Assembly: GCF_000715075.1 (NCBI RefSeq)
Contig: NC_134101.1
Span: 151,317,084 to 151,381,083, forward strand
Length of the DNA: 64,000 nt
Source: Nicotiana tabacum
Lineage: Eukaryota; Streptophyta; Magnoliopsida; Solanales; Solanaceae
Direction of reading: 5' to 3'
Shown: in pieces, positions 32,456-45,395 of the stretch
Position numbering within the stretch: position 1 is the stretch's first letter
Layout of the letters: each line of letters begins with the position of its first letter
The notes under the pieces: generated by a model
What the model saw: the letters and a program-made list of their open reading frames with translations, nothing else
Told to the model about the DNA's origin: nothing
Databases searched by the model: none
Program-made: the position numbers and the translations under genes

Positions 32456-33500
32456 ATGGTTAGGACACGTGCTACCGGAGGTGACCAGACACCCGCGCCT
32501 TATATGAGAGCCGTCAGAGGTCGGGGTCGAGGTAGAGGCCGAGGAAGTGCATGTAGTATAGCCAGAACACCCGTGAAAGCTGCCACCGAGGTGCCACCAG
32601 TAGTTCCAACTGGAGTCTATGCACCTAATACACCTACTGCTACTACTACTCCAGCACTTCAAGAGACCTTAGCATAGTTCCTGAGCATGTTGGGTACATT
32701 GGTTTAGGCGGTATTGATTCAGGTTGTACTAACTACTTCATAGATTGGGGAAGGGACCTAAACTTCCACCCCCCCCCCCACTCCAGAGCAGTGAGTTCTC
32801 ATTGGCCAGGTTCTAGGTGTCATGTCGACACAGCCTGTGGTCCCAGTTTAGCGGGTGGTGATGATCTCTCGCCGAGTAGAGGATAGGTTGGTCTAGGAGA
32901 AAGACGACAAACAAGGTCAGAAGAGAGAGTATAGGGAACCGAGGAGACCTTGTAGACCGGAGAGACACACTGGTCCTTATTTTGGAGGAAGAGCATGGCA
33001 TGGTAAAGGTCTTATGGGTCAGCGAGCTCAGTTTGGGTCTCAAGCTTCCCATAATGTTTCAGGTGTTCAAGGATCTCAAAGTACCCGTACCGCATAGTTC
33101 CCAATGCCACATCAGCCATGAGGTTGTTTTGAGTGTGGTGATATATTCCATGTGGTTAGGTATTGCCCTAGACTAGGTAGGGGTGCACCTCCACAGACTT
33201 CTCAGCCACATCGTGCTCCGTAGAGTTCTCAGGCTATGATCACATCACCAGTTGCTACCTCACCTACTCAGCCAGCTAGAGGTGGAGGTCGGGGAGGTAT
33301 AGGTTGCCCTAGAGGGGGAGGACAAGACAGATATTATGCCCTTCATGCCCGTACCAAGGCTGTTACCTCTGATTCTATCATCACAAGTATTGTCTTAGTT
33401 TGTCATAGGGATGTGTCAGTTTTATTCGACCAGGCTCCACCTATTCTTATGTGTCTTCTTATTTGGCCCCACATTTGGGTGTATCTCGGTATTCTTTGAG
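32456..33500 (+). pseudogene. Chromovirus gag remnant, copy B (internally deleted)
   Basis: Starts MVRTRATGGDQTP and an Arg-Gly-rich stretch. It then passes several stops to the zinc knuckle CFECGDIFHVVRYC (about 33125-33166, CX2CX4HX4C with Gly replaced by Phe before His) and a Gly/Arg-rich tail. The last part (ITSIVLVCHRDVSVLFD, 33390-33440) is the start of protease. The capsid core expected between 32680 and 32950 is absent: an internal deletion. A run of about 13 C lies at 32769-32781. Confidence 0.7.
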
Positions 33501-33609
33501 TTCACTTATTTATGTTTCTACTTCTGTGAGAGATTCTCTTGTTGTGGACCACATTTATCGGTCGTGTGTGGTTGCTCTTAGTGGTTTTGAGACCATGGCC
33601 GATTTATAA

Positions 33610-36600
33610 TTGCTCAACATGGTAGATTTTGATGTTATCTTAGGCATGGACTGGTTGTCGCCCTATTATGCTATTCTTGAATGTCACGTTAAAACCATGA
33701 TGCTGGCAATGCCAGGTGTACCACGAGTAGAGTGCAAGGGTACCTTAGATCATACTCCCAGTAGAGTTATTTCATTCTTTAAGGTTCAACATATGGTTGA
33801 TAAGGGGTGCGACGCGTATCTAGATTATGTGAGAGATGTCAGTATTGATACCCCTACAGTTTATTCAGTCCTAGTAGTACGGGTTTTTTCTGATGTGTTT
33901 CCAGTTGATCTTCCAGGCATGCTGCCTGATAGAGATATTGATTTTGGAATTGATCTATTGCTGGTTACTCAGCCTATTTCTATTCCTCCATATCGTATGG
34001 CCCCTTCTGAGTTGAAAGAGTTGAAGGATCAGTTACAAGAATTGCTTGATAAGGGTTTTATTTGTCCTAGTGCACTACATTGGGTGTTCCTATCTTGTTT
34101 TGTGAAGAAAAATGATGGTTCTATGCATATGTGCATTGATTATCGACAGTTGAACAAAGTTATAGTGAAGAAATATTATCCTTTTCCCCGTATTGATGAT
34201 TTGTTTGACCAGCTACAGGGTGAACAAGTGTTTTCTAAGATTAACATGCATTAAGAGTACCATTAGTTGAAGATTCGGGAGCCAGATATCCCGAAGATTG
34301 CTTTCAGGACTCAGTATGGTCATTACAGTTCCTTGTTATATAATTTGGGCTGACCAATGCCCTATCAGCCCCATATCTCGACTCGTTCATTACAGTCTTT
34401 GATGATATCTAGTATACTCTCGAAGTCGGGAAGATCATGAGCAGCACTTGAGGACAGTGCTTCAAACTTTGAAGGAAAAGAAGTTATAAGCAAAAGTTCT
34501 CGAAATGTAAGTTTTGGTTGGATTTTGTGGCATTATTAGGCCACGTGGTATCGAGTGAGAGTATTCAGGTGGATCCGAAGAAAGTGGAGGCAGTGCAGAG
34601 TTGGTCTAGACTATCCTCAGCTACAGAGATCTGCAGATTTCTTCGCTTGGCAGGTTATTACCGTCAATTTGTTGAGGGGTTTTAATCTATTGCAGCCCTT
34701 ATGACCAGGCTGACCCAGAAAGGTGCTCCGTTCTAGTGGACGGAAGAGTGTGAGGCGAGCTTTCAGAAGCTCAAGACAGCTTTTACTACAACCCCAGTTT
34801 TGATATTGCCTACAGGTTCGGGGTCCTATACTGTCTATTGTAATGCCTTAAGGATTGACTTTGGAGTGGTATTGATGCAGGAAGGTAGGGTGATTGCCTA
34901 CGCATCCAGACAGTTGAAGGTACATGAGAAGAATTATCATGTCCATGATCTCAAGTTAGCTGCTATTGTTCACGCCTTGAAGATCTGGCATTATTATTTG
35001 TACGATGTGCCTTGTAAGATTTATACTGATCACCAGAGTCTGCAGCATCTGTTCAAGCAGAAGGAACTTAATTTGTGCCAGAGGAGATGGTTAGAGCTGT
35101 TGAAGGACTATGATGTCACTATGTTGTATCATTCGGGCAAGGCCAATGTGTTGGACGATGCTTTGAGCCACAGGGCATAGAGTTTAGGGAGTTTAGCTTA
35201 TTTACCAGCAGTGGAGAGGCCCATGGCGATGGATGTTCAAGCCTTAGCTAGCCAGTTTGTGTGATTGGATCTTTCGGAGCCTAGTCGGGTTCTAGCTTGC
35301 GTGATTTCTTGGTCTTCTTTATTTGATCATATCAGAGAGCGTCATCTTGATGACCTCATTTTTTTGTCCTCAAGGACGAGGTCCTACATGGCGATGCCAG
35401 AGATGTGACTATTGGTGATGATGGGGTCTTGAGAATGCAGGGTCATGTATATGTACCCAATGTTGATGGGCTTCGGGAGTTGATTCTAGAAGAGGACAAT
35501 AGTTTGTGGTATTCCATTCATCCAGGTGCCGTGAAGATGTACCGGAATTTGAGGCAGCACTACTGGTGGAGGCGGATGAAGAAAGATATAGGTAGTTTTG
35601 TAGCTTGGTGTCTCAATTGTCAGCAGGTGAAGTATGAGCACCAGAGGCCGGGTGGGTTGCTTCAGTAGATAGAGATTCCGGAGTGGAAGTGGGAGAGGAT
35701 CACCATGGACTTTGTCGTTGGACTCCCACAGACCTTGAGAAAGTTTGATGCCATTTGGGTGATTGTGGATCGGCTGACCAAGTCTGCGCGCTTCATCCCT
35801 GTGTACTACCTATTCTTAGGAGTGATTGGCGGAGATTTATATTCGGGAGATTGTTCACCTACATGGTATTCCAGTTTCCATCATTTCCGATAGAGGTACT
35901 CAATTCACATCACGGCTCTAGAGGGTCGTACAACATGAGTTGGGTACTCAAGTGGAGTTTAGTACAACATTTCACCCTCAACGGACGGATAGTTTAAGCG
36001 CACTATTCAGATTCTCGAGGATATGCTCCCTGTGTGTGTGATTGAGTCTGGAGGGTCTTGGGATCAGTTCTTTCCATTGGCGGAGTTTCCCTACAACAAC
36101 ATTTATCAGTCCGGCATTGTGATGGAACCGTACGATGCTTCATATGGTAGGCAGTGTAGATCTTCGGTGGGCTGGTTTGATCTTGGTGAGGCTGGATTAT
36201 TGGGTACAAACTTGGTTCAGGATGCTTTGGAGAAGGTTAAGGTGATTTAAGATAGACTCCGTACAGCCTAGTCCAGATAGAAGAGTTACGCGGACCGAAA
36301 GGTTCGTGATGTTTCCTATATTGTTGGAGAGCAGGTTCTGCTTCGAGTTTTGCCTATGAAGGGCGTTATGAGATTTGGGAAGAAAGGGAAATTGAGTCTG
36401 AGGTTTATTGGTCCTTTTGAGATATTGAGATGTGTTGGGGAGGTTGCTTATGAGCTTTCCTTACCTCCCAATGTTTCATGTTTCAATGCTCCAAAAGTAT
36501 CACGGCGATCCATCGCACGTGTTGGATTTCAGTTCAGTCTAGTTGGACAAGGATCTATCTTATGCTGAGGAGCCAGTGGCAATATTCGACAGGCAGGTTT

Positions 36601-36750
36601 GAAAGCTAAGGACAAGGGACATTGCATCAGTGAAGTTTTAGTGGCGGGGTCAGCCAGTCGAGGAGGCAACCTAGGAGACCGAGCAGGATATGCGCCGCTA
36701 TTACCCTCATATTTTCTCTACTTCAGGTACGTCTCTATGCTCGTTCGAGG
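33610..36750 (+). pseudogene. Decayed Tekay/Del-type chromovirus pol, copy B
   Basis: Second pol relic on the plus strand, parallel to copy A. Protease end ([17 protein letters not shown]) and early RT ([10 protein letters not shown]) are open at 33610-34254. The RT catalytic region near 34400 is damaged by deletions, so the DD motif is broken. RNase H is fairly well kept at 34800-35180 ([32 protein letters not shown]). The integrase zinc region is at 35405-35668 (WCLNCQQVKYEHQRP), the core at 35705-36250 in two or more frames, and the chromodomain is degenerate at about 36590-36720. Copy B keeps an integrase stretch (about 35930-36000) that copy A lacks. Confidence 0.82.
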
Positions 36751-37469
36751 ACGAACGAATGTTTAAGTGTAGGAAGATGTAATGACACGGCATGTCATTT
36801 TAAGAATGTACGCCCCGATCCCCTATTAACTGCTTTCCCTATGTTTATTTCTGCTATTTTGATTTGCTGGGATGTTTGGTTTTGAGTTTCGAAGTGTTTT
36901 GGGACACTTAGTCTCTAAAAGAGAGCTTAAGCTTTAGAATTTGGACTGTAGTTGGAGAAGTGTGAAAACAACCTTAGAATGGAATTCGGTCGGTTCAATT
37001 AGCTCCGTTGGGTGATTTCGGGCTTAATGCCGTGTTCGGATTGTGTTTTGGAGGTCTGTAGCTTATTTAGGCTTGAAATACTGAAAGTTGAATTTTTGAA
37101 GTTTTGGTTCGATAGTGAGATTTTGATATCGGGGTCGGAATGGGATTCCGGAAGTTGGAGTAGCTCCATAGTGTTGAATGTGACGTGGTTGCAAAATTTC
37201 AGGTCATTCGGACGAGGTTTGATAGACCTTTTAATCAATAGCGTAATTTGAGAGTTTTTGGAGTTCTTAGGCTTGAATCCGATGTTAAATTGGTGTTTTG
37301 ATGTTGTTTTTAGCATTCCGAAGGTTGGAACAAGTTTGAATGATGTTTTAGGATTGGTTGGCATATTTGGTTGAGGTCCCGGGGGCCTCGGGTGTGTTTC
37401 GGATGCTCAACGGGTCATTTTTGGACTTAGAGAATTGCTAAAAAATTGCAACAGGTCAGTTCTGGTTTC

Positions 37470-37720
37470 CTTCTTCACGTTCACGAATAGGGTCTCGCGT
37501 TCGCGAAGAGGAGTTGGGGCTGGTGGAAGTTTAATGCTTCGAGTTCGTGAAGGTGTTCCCGCGTTCACGAGGCTGAGAGGTCTTATACCTATGTGTTCAC
37601 GAAGATGGTCCCGCATTTGCGTAGGAGGGGGGAAGATGGTCACCGCGTTCGCGATGAAGGAAGACTGGACCAAGCAAATTTGTGCTTCGCGAATGCAAGG
37701 GTCCTTCTGCATTCGCAAAA
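37470..37720. repeat. CpG palindrome-word cluster, 3' LTR copy
   Basis: Words such as CGCGTTCGCGAAG, with decayed forms GTGTTCACGAAG and GCATTCGCAAAA. Same relative position as in the middle LTR. Confidence 0.65.
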
Positions 37721-38694
37721 AAGGAATTATCTAGGCAGAATATAAAATTTCAAAGTCGAGGGTTAAGCCATTTTTACCAAAACTAGAGTTTGGCAACTCG
37801 GAATTGAGCAAGATTTTGAGGGATTTTCAGAGATATTGATTGGGTAATGATTCTTAACTCCTTTTTGCATATAACACATTAATCCAAACGTGAATTCATC
37901 ATCTAATTTCGGATTTGGGGTGAGAATTTGGAGGAAATTTTGAAAAAATTCTTAGACCTAATTTTCAAGTTTTGATTGGGGATTTGACATTGGATTTGGA
38001 TAATTTTGGTATGGTTATACTTGTGAGTGAATGAGGGTTCATAATCTGTAACTATTACCCGATTTCGAGATGTGGGCCTGGGGGGCATTTTGGTCATTTG
38101 TCCTAATTCGCGTATTAGCTTAGAATTAATTAGTGGAATCAGTTACTGAAGTTATATTTACATTATGCAATTGATTTGAATAGATTTGGGCCATTTAGAG
38201 TCGAGCAATCGTGGCAAGAGCATGGTTTCATGTTGATTTTTAGCCGGTTCGAGGTAAGTGGCTTGCCTAACCTTGTGTGGGGCGAACTCCTCTTAGGATT
38301 TGGTGTTTGTTGATATTTGAAATGCCTTGTACGTGAGGTGAAGAGTGTGTACTTGTGCTAATTTTTGAAAATCCTGTTTTCATGAAATAACTTTAATTGT
38401 ATTTCCTTTCCTGTTTATACTACTTGAAATTTAAAGTTTGTTGTTAGCTTAGGGAAGCATATCTAATTGACTTAATAGCTGTACTTGCTCAAACTGCCTT
38501 ATTTGGATTATGTGTAGCACCCTAGGTTAGAAATACCTATTTTACCTTGGTATGAAATTTGAATTTAATTGAGTATTCTTCGTGTTGTTGTTGTGTGTTT
38601 ACTTTGGGACTGTGGGACAGTATCCCGAGAGATCCCCCTGCCTGTTTACTTTGGGACTACGGATTTGTATTTCGGGAGATCCCCTGCACATATA

Positions 38695-38915
38695 TTGATT
38701 TGGACTATATCCCTGGCACGTATATTGAGGATACAAAGAGATCCTTGGGATACCGGGAGATCCCCAGCACACATATTAAGGATACTAAGAGATCCTTGGG
38801 ATACCGAGAGATCCCCAGCATATATATTAAGGATACTAAGAGATCTTCGGAATACTGAGAGATCCCCAACACATATATTGAGGATACTCATATATCCTCA
38901 GGATACTGAGAGATC
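38695..38915. repeat. Tandem array of about 51 bp, 3' LTR copy
   Basis: Four copies of the GATACTAAGAGATCCTTGGG unit, matching the array at 31360-31580. Confidence 0.85.
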
Positions 38916-39588
38916 CACGGTTGTTATCTTTGTGTTGAGCGGTATTCCTTTTTTGATTATTTTGTCTCTATCATAGTTGTTGTTATTCTTATTATCTTGT
39001 GTTACTTCTTACTGTTAGCATTTAATTTGTTGTATTCTATATTGTTTTACCTCATTTTTCAGCTATAATTAGTAGGGCCCTAACTTTCCTCGTCACTACT
39101 AGACCGAGGTTAGGCTTAGCACTTACTAAGTACCGTTGTGGTGTACTCATGCCCTTTCTGTCCATGTTTTTCATGTGCAGATCCAGGTACTTTGACTCAG
39201 TTCCACTATCCTTTAGGCGAGGCGATTCTCCAGAGACTCCAAGGTATATCTACCATGTCCGCAGACCAAGGAGTCTCTTTCCATTCTCTCTCGTAGTATT
39301 AGCCCTTTTGTATTTACTTTTGTTTAGACATTCTGGTGTTAGACACTTGTAGTTATTCAACAGCTTGTAATTTCATGAGATTCCTAGTTTTGGGAAGTTG
39401 TTCAGTTTTTTGAGATCTTGTATTAGTATATGCCGAGCGACATCTTAAACGTTTCTATATTTGCTTATCTTCAGTTTTTATTACATTTTCCGCATTTTTT
39501 TCCTTTTTCCGCAATTGTTAGGGTTACCTAGTCGTAGAGACTAGCTACCATCACGACAGTTCACGGAGGGAGAACTTGGGTCGTGACA

Positions 39589-40406
39589 CAAGATAGGAGC
39601 TGAGTTACCCAAAAAATAAGGTATGTTTACTGCTCTCATTCATCCATTTTTTCTGTTGTAAATTCATGGTAAGTCCTTTTATAGTTGTAAGAATTCACGG
39701 GATGGTAATCGAAAGCCGTGAGTTTGAGTTATTCACTTGTAGTGGACTGTTTTGTGGAATGTTTTGTGTTGCTGTTGGGTTGCATGTTTTACTACTATTT
39801 TCTGGAGTTTTGAAGGAGGAAGGGTATGGATAAACAACACATATATGCAGGGTGGAGGTCTAGTCATTCGCTATAACATTTTCGGGCCGTTTGACATTAC
39901 TACAGTGGTCATTTTGTATATGAAGAGATTGGAGTGTGCTGGGCTGTTTTGTAGTATTTTGTGGTGTATATAAGGTTGGAAAATAATGTATATATGTTGA
40001 TGTTGTTTTGTTCTTGTTTCGTTGGTGTTATCTTGAATTTGGAGGAAGTAAGGATTATAGGGGAGATGCTGCCCATTTTTATACAAAATAAGTTTGTCGT
40101 CCGTTGTGTGATAGTTATACCTTTCGTAACATAATGATAGTATTATTATGATTGTTGTAGATTAAGATGCAAAGAGGCGAGTTCAACTTGGTGATTAGAA
40201 ATATTGTGATAAGGTATGTTAAGGCCAAACCTTTCTTTCATTTGGCATGATCCAGTAACTACATGTGTTTGACAACGAGACATAAAGAGAATTTCATACT
40301 ATATAATTTATGTACACTATCCTAGTCTCATAAGTTACAATACTCTCCCTTATCGGGACTTCATATTCAGATTAGTTTTGTTTTATGTCAGTCAAAAGAG
40401 CGGAGA

Positions 40407-40446
<40 letters not shown>

Positions 40447-41341
40447 TTACAGTATTTTCACCACCATCGAGCTATAACCAATGGGCATTCCCCTATTGGG
40501 TAGTACTACAGTATTTTTATCACCATCAAGCTATAATCGGTAGGCAGACCCCTATTGGGCAACCTCTGATCAGATGAAAAGTTTATACTGACCCTACTGT
40601 GGCAGAGATACAGAGCCTAGTATGGTCGAGCGCCTATGAGTGACCCTACTACGCGGAGCAGTTGCACATACCAAGCCTTATAGGGCTGGACAACTATTTT
40701 ACATATTATATGGAGAGAGTTGAGTCAGTATTAGTAGGTAAGCACATCTTCAGATTATCTTTGACTCCCAGTTACATTCAGTTATTATATTATCAGTTCA
40801 TTTTCAACTTTCAGTTATTTTGTTGCCTTACATACTCGATACATTATTTCGTATTGACGTCCCTTCTACTGGGGATGATGCATTTCATGCCAGCAGGTAC
40901 TCATTGACAGTTTGACAGACCCTCCCAGCAGACAGAGAAACATCACCTTGGTTGGTAAACTCCACTTCCTCAGAGTTGCCAAGTCTAGACCTTGGAGTCC
41001 ATTTTATATGTACAGGTTTAATAGGTAGTTCGAGGCCCTGTCCCGACAATGATACAATTCAGTTTTCTCTAGAGGCTTGTAGACAAGTCCTATATAGTTT
41101 GTACATCAGTAGATGTTCATGGCGGCCTCGTCAGCCTCCACAAGTTATATATATATTTATATGAGCTTTTGGGTATGTTTGCCCCACAAATGAGAGAAAT
41201 TACTTTCAAACAATTCAGAATATGGCCTCATCGGCCTACGTTGAGGGTTAACCCTCCAGAGTCTATAGTTACAGAGTGGTACGCACGGGCTGAGTACGGC
41301 ACCGGTTGCCGGCCACACCTCTTCAAGTTTGGGGCATGACA
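39589..41341 (+). repeat. 5'-truncated LTR, plus strand
   Basis: Ends GGGGCATGACA at 41341. From about 40130 it is related, in opposite orientation, to the solo LTR at 42394-44405: both have a segment about a CTCGGTCATAGTAGG-like phrase, a TA repeat and an end GGGGCATGACA. Its 5' part is cut off by the chromovirus LTR at 39588. No coding region. Confidence 0.65.
40411..40442. repeat. (TA)n microsatellite
   Basis: About 16 TA units inside the truncated LTR. Confidence 0.9.
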
Positions 41342-41914
41342 TTCATACCCTCAGGACTAGATTTACAATCGTTACTTACCTCAAACCGATCAAATCTCTA
41401 CTCCGCGATGCTCTTACCCCTCGAATGGGCCTTTAAACGTCCTGAATCTAGCCAAAAGTAATACAATGCAATCAATATAGGTCAAGGAACCAATTCCACA
41501 AGAAAAACTACTTAATTGGACAAAAATCCCGAAATTCACTCAAATCGAGGCCCTGGACCCACGTCTTGAATTCCGACAAAAATTACAAAACTAGAAATCA
41601 CATTCATTCACGAGTCTGCTCATACAAATTTCATCAAAATCCGACCTTATTTGTTCCCTCAAATCCCCAAATTACTCTCTCAAGAACTCTCCCATCCCCC
41701 CTCCCCCCAAGTTTTCACCCCAATGCCCAATTTAGATGATAGAAATCAAGATACAATCATGGAATTTGACAAACATCAAGTGAGGAATACTTACCCCAAT
41801 TAATTCCCTGAAAATGTCTTCAAAAATCGCCCAAATCCGTGGTCTCTAGCTCAAAATATGAAAAATGGGCTCAAATCCTCGATTTTGAATATAACACTGT
41901 CTGCCCAGATTTTC

Positions 41915-42235
41915 CTCTCCGCGAATGCGGTAGTGCCCTCGTGTTCGCAAAGCACAACTACCTCAGCCCACGAAATCCTTCTACGCGAACGTGATACCCC
42001 ACTCGCGAATGCGTACCTTAACCAGCTCAACATATCACGAACGTGTGGACCAACGGCCTGGGATCCCCAGCTACCTCCACTTCTCTACAGGAATGCGACC
42101 CCTCATACGCATCCGCAAAGCATACTTAGATCAAACCTTCACATTCGCGGCCTCCCTTTGCGAATGCGAAAAACAAAAATCTCTCAGCTCTCTATAACCC
42201 TTCGCGAACGCGATAGCCTTCTCGCGAACGCGATG
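41915..42235. repeat. CpG palindrome-word cluster in the minus-strand LTR
   Basis: Words such as CTTCGCGAACGCGATAG and CTCGCGAATGCG, the reverse complement of those at 30195 and 37470, with CpG decay. Confidence 0.6.
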
Positions 42236-42388
42236 AAGGAATTCTCTGCAACAAAATCCCATAAATCTGCCAAATTCTAAAGCCAAACAATTATCTGTGA
42301 ACCACCTGAAACTCACCCGAGGCCCTCGGGACCACAACCAAACATACCAACACATACCATAACATCATTCAAACTTAGTTGAACCTTC

Positions 42389-42393
42389 GAATT
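42389..42393. repeat. Target-site duplication of the solo LTR, left (GAATT)
   Basis: GAATT before the LTR and GAATC after it (44406-44410), four of five identical. Removing the insert restores the LTR sequence seen in related copies near 30050 and 37315. Confidence 0.7.
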
Positions 42394-43090
42394 TGTCATG
42401 CCCCGAGCATGGGGGCGAGACCGATACCTAGTGCCTCACATATTCTTGCATACCACTTGCGACTAAGAGACTCTGATATGTAATGTAATACTTCGGCCAT
42501 GGGCCACATTACAAGTTAATGTCCGTTGCAAAATATAAAACTACATAGAGACTAACGCTGACTAAATGTCAACATACAGTTGGGCCGGCAAGGCTGTCAT
42601 AATTACAATGAATGATAAGCCAACAAAATATACGTATAGGGCCTACAAGCCCATCATACTGCACTAACTGACAGAATATGTCTACAAGCCTCTATTGATG
42701 GATATACTGTGATCGGAACAGGGACCCGACCTACCCATAATCTATCTACACACATACACAAGATGTACACAAAACCTATAGACCCGACAACTCTAAAGGA
42801 TAGGGAGCTTACCGATAAAGCTGAACTCGGGCAACACCTACTGAGGAGGTCTACCCGTCTGTCTATCTGAACTTGCACACATGAAATGCAGCGTCCCCAG
42901 AAAAGGGACGTCAGTACGAAATAATGTACCGAGTATGTAAGGCAATAACATAAAAGCTGAGACTGAGTTGATAATATAATAATTGAAAGCAACTAGGAGT
43001 CAAAGAAATCTAAAGATATGCTTACCTGCTGATACTGACTCAACTCTCTCAATATAGTAAGTTAAATAGTTGTCCGGCCCTATAAGGCTC

Positions 43091-43159
<69 letters not shown>

Positions 43160-44405
43160 GTGTGTGTGTGTGTGTGTGTGTGCATATAAATGTTCTGCTA
43201 TAGTAGGCTCGTTCATAGGTGCTCGACCATACTAGGCTCTGTATCTCGACCTACTGGGCTCGCTCATAGGCACTCGGCCATAGTAGGCTCGGTATATAAC
43301 TTACCATCTAATCAGAGGTTGCCCAATAGGGGCCTGCCCATCGATTATAGCTCGATGGTAATGAAAATACTTTAATACTGTATATATAAAAACTCTGCTC
43401 TCTTGACTGGAAGAAGGAATACTCAATTGAATATGAATTCCCGATAAGGAGAATATGGTAACTTACAAAACTAGGAAAATATACGTAACTTGCGAGACTA
43501 ACAAAATATATGTAAATTCTGGGATATGAATTTTTTCTTATGCCTCGTTATCAAACTTGTGTAATGATGAGATCATCATAAAATGAAGGAAAAGATTAAC
43601 CTTAATATACCTGGAGTAGGGAAATTTATATGATTTTCTTGGAAAATATTGTACCGTACTTCTTTAGAATAGCAAAATTGTACATTGCTACAATTCTAAA
43701 AATCTTCATTGGACTGTTGAAGATTTACGCTGCTACAAGATAACCATGTTACTTAATGAATAAAATCTGATTTTGGAGTATCTTTTGAGAATGAAATTTG
43801 AAAGAGCTTTAAGAGTAACTAACGCTTTCCTCTTCTGTTAATGCTTTAGCAAGAGTTTTTGCAAGAATTGTAGTATGATTTGGTTTGGAAGTCTTAAAGT
43901 ATTTGAGGTGTCTTGCAATTAAATTATCAAGACGTCACCTAATCTAATGTAACCATAAGTCACTTACTTGCTAGTGGCTTGCTTCCACGTCGGGTGGGTG
44001 GGGTGGAGTTTTTTTTTATCTTTATCACTTATTAGGTAATTAGGTAATGTCTCTTTACCCGGTAATTAACCAATTACCCGCATAATTAAGAATTGTTTCA
44101 AATTACTTAAAATTCTATTTATTTTTTATACACTCTATACACCATACTAACATGGTCATATGGTGCATATTATGGTACTAATCCATAAGTATTGAGTATT
44201 ATAGCTTAGACTGTATTTTACCCCAAAATATCAAATTTCGACGAAATTCATTTTCTTTGATTTGCTCACCCTCTCATCTCCACGAATGTAGTTGTCACTT
44301 GTTTGAAATAGTACAATACTTATAATCTCACAATAATCTCATTCCTGAACTTACATCGATTAACTTACGACGAAACTTTATCGTACGAAAATACGGGATG
44401 TAATA
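42394..44405 (-). mobile_element. Solo LTR inserted in the minus-strand gypsy LTR
   Basis: 2,012 bp with no internal region. In sense it starts TATTACATCCCG (probably a decayed TGTTACATCCCG) and ends GGGGCATGACA. It contains a long TA/GT microsatellite. A single LTR with its own near-perfect 5-bp duplication is the footprint of recombination between the two LTRs of a former complete element. Confidence 0.75.
43091..43183. repeat. (TA)n(TG)n compound microsatellite
   Basis: A TA run of more than 60 bp followed by TG repeats, inside the solo LTR. The frames it creates (poly-YI and poly-HT) are artefacts. Confidence 0.95.
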
Positions 44406-44957
44406 GAATCACTCAAAACAATATCAAAACACCAAATTACCCTCGGATGGAAGCCTAAGAACTTCTAAATTTTCAAATTCCACAAATGAAGCCGAAACCT
44501 ATAAAATCACGTTCGAATGACCTCAAATTTTACACACAAGTTAGAAATGACACCGCGGACCTACTCTAACTTTCGGAAATCCATTCCAACCCCGATATCA
44601 AAATTTCCACTGCCGACCAAAATCGCCAAAATTCCAACTTTTGTCAATTCATGCCTAATTCTACCACAGACCTCCAAATCATATTTTGAACGTGCTCCTA
44701 AGTACAAAATCACCTAACGGAGCTGACGGAACCATCAAAATTAAAATCCGAGATTGTTTACACATAAGTCAATATCCGATCAACTTTCCCAGCTTAAGCC
44801 TTCACAAAAGAGACTAAGTGTCTCAATTTACTCCAAAACCACTCTGGACCTGAACAAACTAACCTTGTAAGTCAAAATACAGCTAAAGGACACAAAAGAA
44901 GCAGGAAATGGGAAAAGCAGGGCTATAACTCTCGAAACGACTGGCCGGGTCGTTACT
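44406..44957 (-). repeat. Gypsy LTR on the minus strand, 5'-side part
   Basis: In sense it starts near 44957 with AGTAACGACCCGGCC (family start TGTAACGACCCGGCC) and runs through blocks shared with the LTRs at 29515 and 60190 (GATATCGGGGTTGGAATGG, TCCGAAAGTTAGAG). It then meets the solo LTR. Confidence 0.65.
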
Positions 44958-45395
44958 CTCAAAATAAATAGCTAAGATTTCATTGAAGGGTACTTCAAGG
45001 CTGTGGATGCCTTGTAGCTATGCCTCAAGTAACCACTGATAGCTTGATCCGGTCCATCTCACTCAGCACCGCTGGGATAGACTTCAGTATCTACACAAGA
45101 AGTGCCGAATGTAGTATAAGTACAACTGGCTCCATGTACTCTGTAAGTGTCGAGCCTAACCCCGACGAAGTAGTGATGAGGCAAAGGTGGGACACTTATA
45201 ACAATATGTATGCAATAATAGTAATAATAGGAAAGACAGGAAATGGAAGTAAAACAGTTATCTCATAGAAATGAACTCGAAATCCAACTACCAGAGAGCC
45301 TAGAACAAGAAGTCTCATAAACTCATCTCAAAATACTGAGGCAAATCCAATAGTCACAAATAAATACAACATGCACAATCTGTTGCGGAGGTGTT
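44958..45395 (-). other. Unclassified LTR-like fragment
   Basis: The minus strand carries phrases common in Solanaceae LTR ends (TTCGTCGGGGTTAGGCTCGACACTTAC). No frame with a known domain. Boundaries are approximate. Confidence 0.35.

Larger units (their letters stand above)
36778..39588 (+). repeat. 3' LTR of chromovirus copy B
   Basis: 2,811 bp, TGTAATGACA to TCGTGACA, preceded by a polypurine-like AAGTGTAGGAAGA. It corresponds to 29515-32252, including the CpG word cluster (37470-37720) and the 51-bp array. The next base begins a different LTR (39589). Confidence 0.87.
41342..42393 (-). repeat. Gypsy LTR on the minus strand, 3'-side part
   Basis: In sense (decreasing coordinates) it continues the segment 44957-44406 after the solo LTR. 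It is related to the chromovirus LTR: it has the GTCCCGAGGGCCTCGGGTGAG block and a cluster of GCGTTCGCGAA words (41915-42235), then the GAGGTAAGT block. It is cut at 41342 by the plus-strand LTR. No coding content. Confidence 0.65.

Noticed and set aside
43000..43185. Small protein with poly-(YI) and poly-(HT)
   Set aside because: Direct translation of the TA/TG microsatellite.
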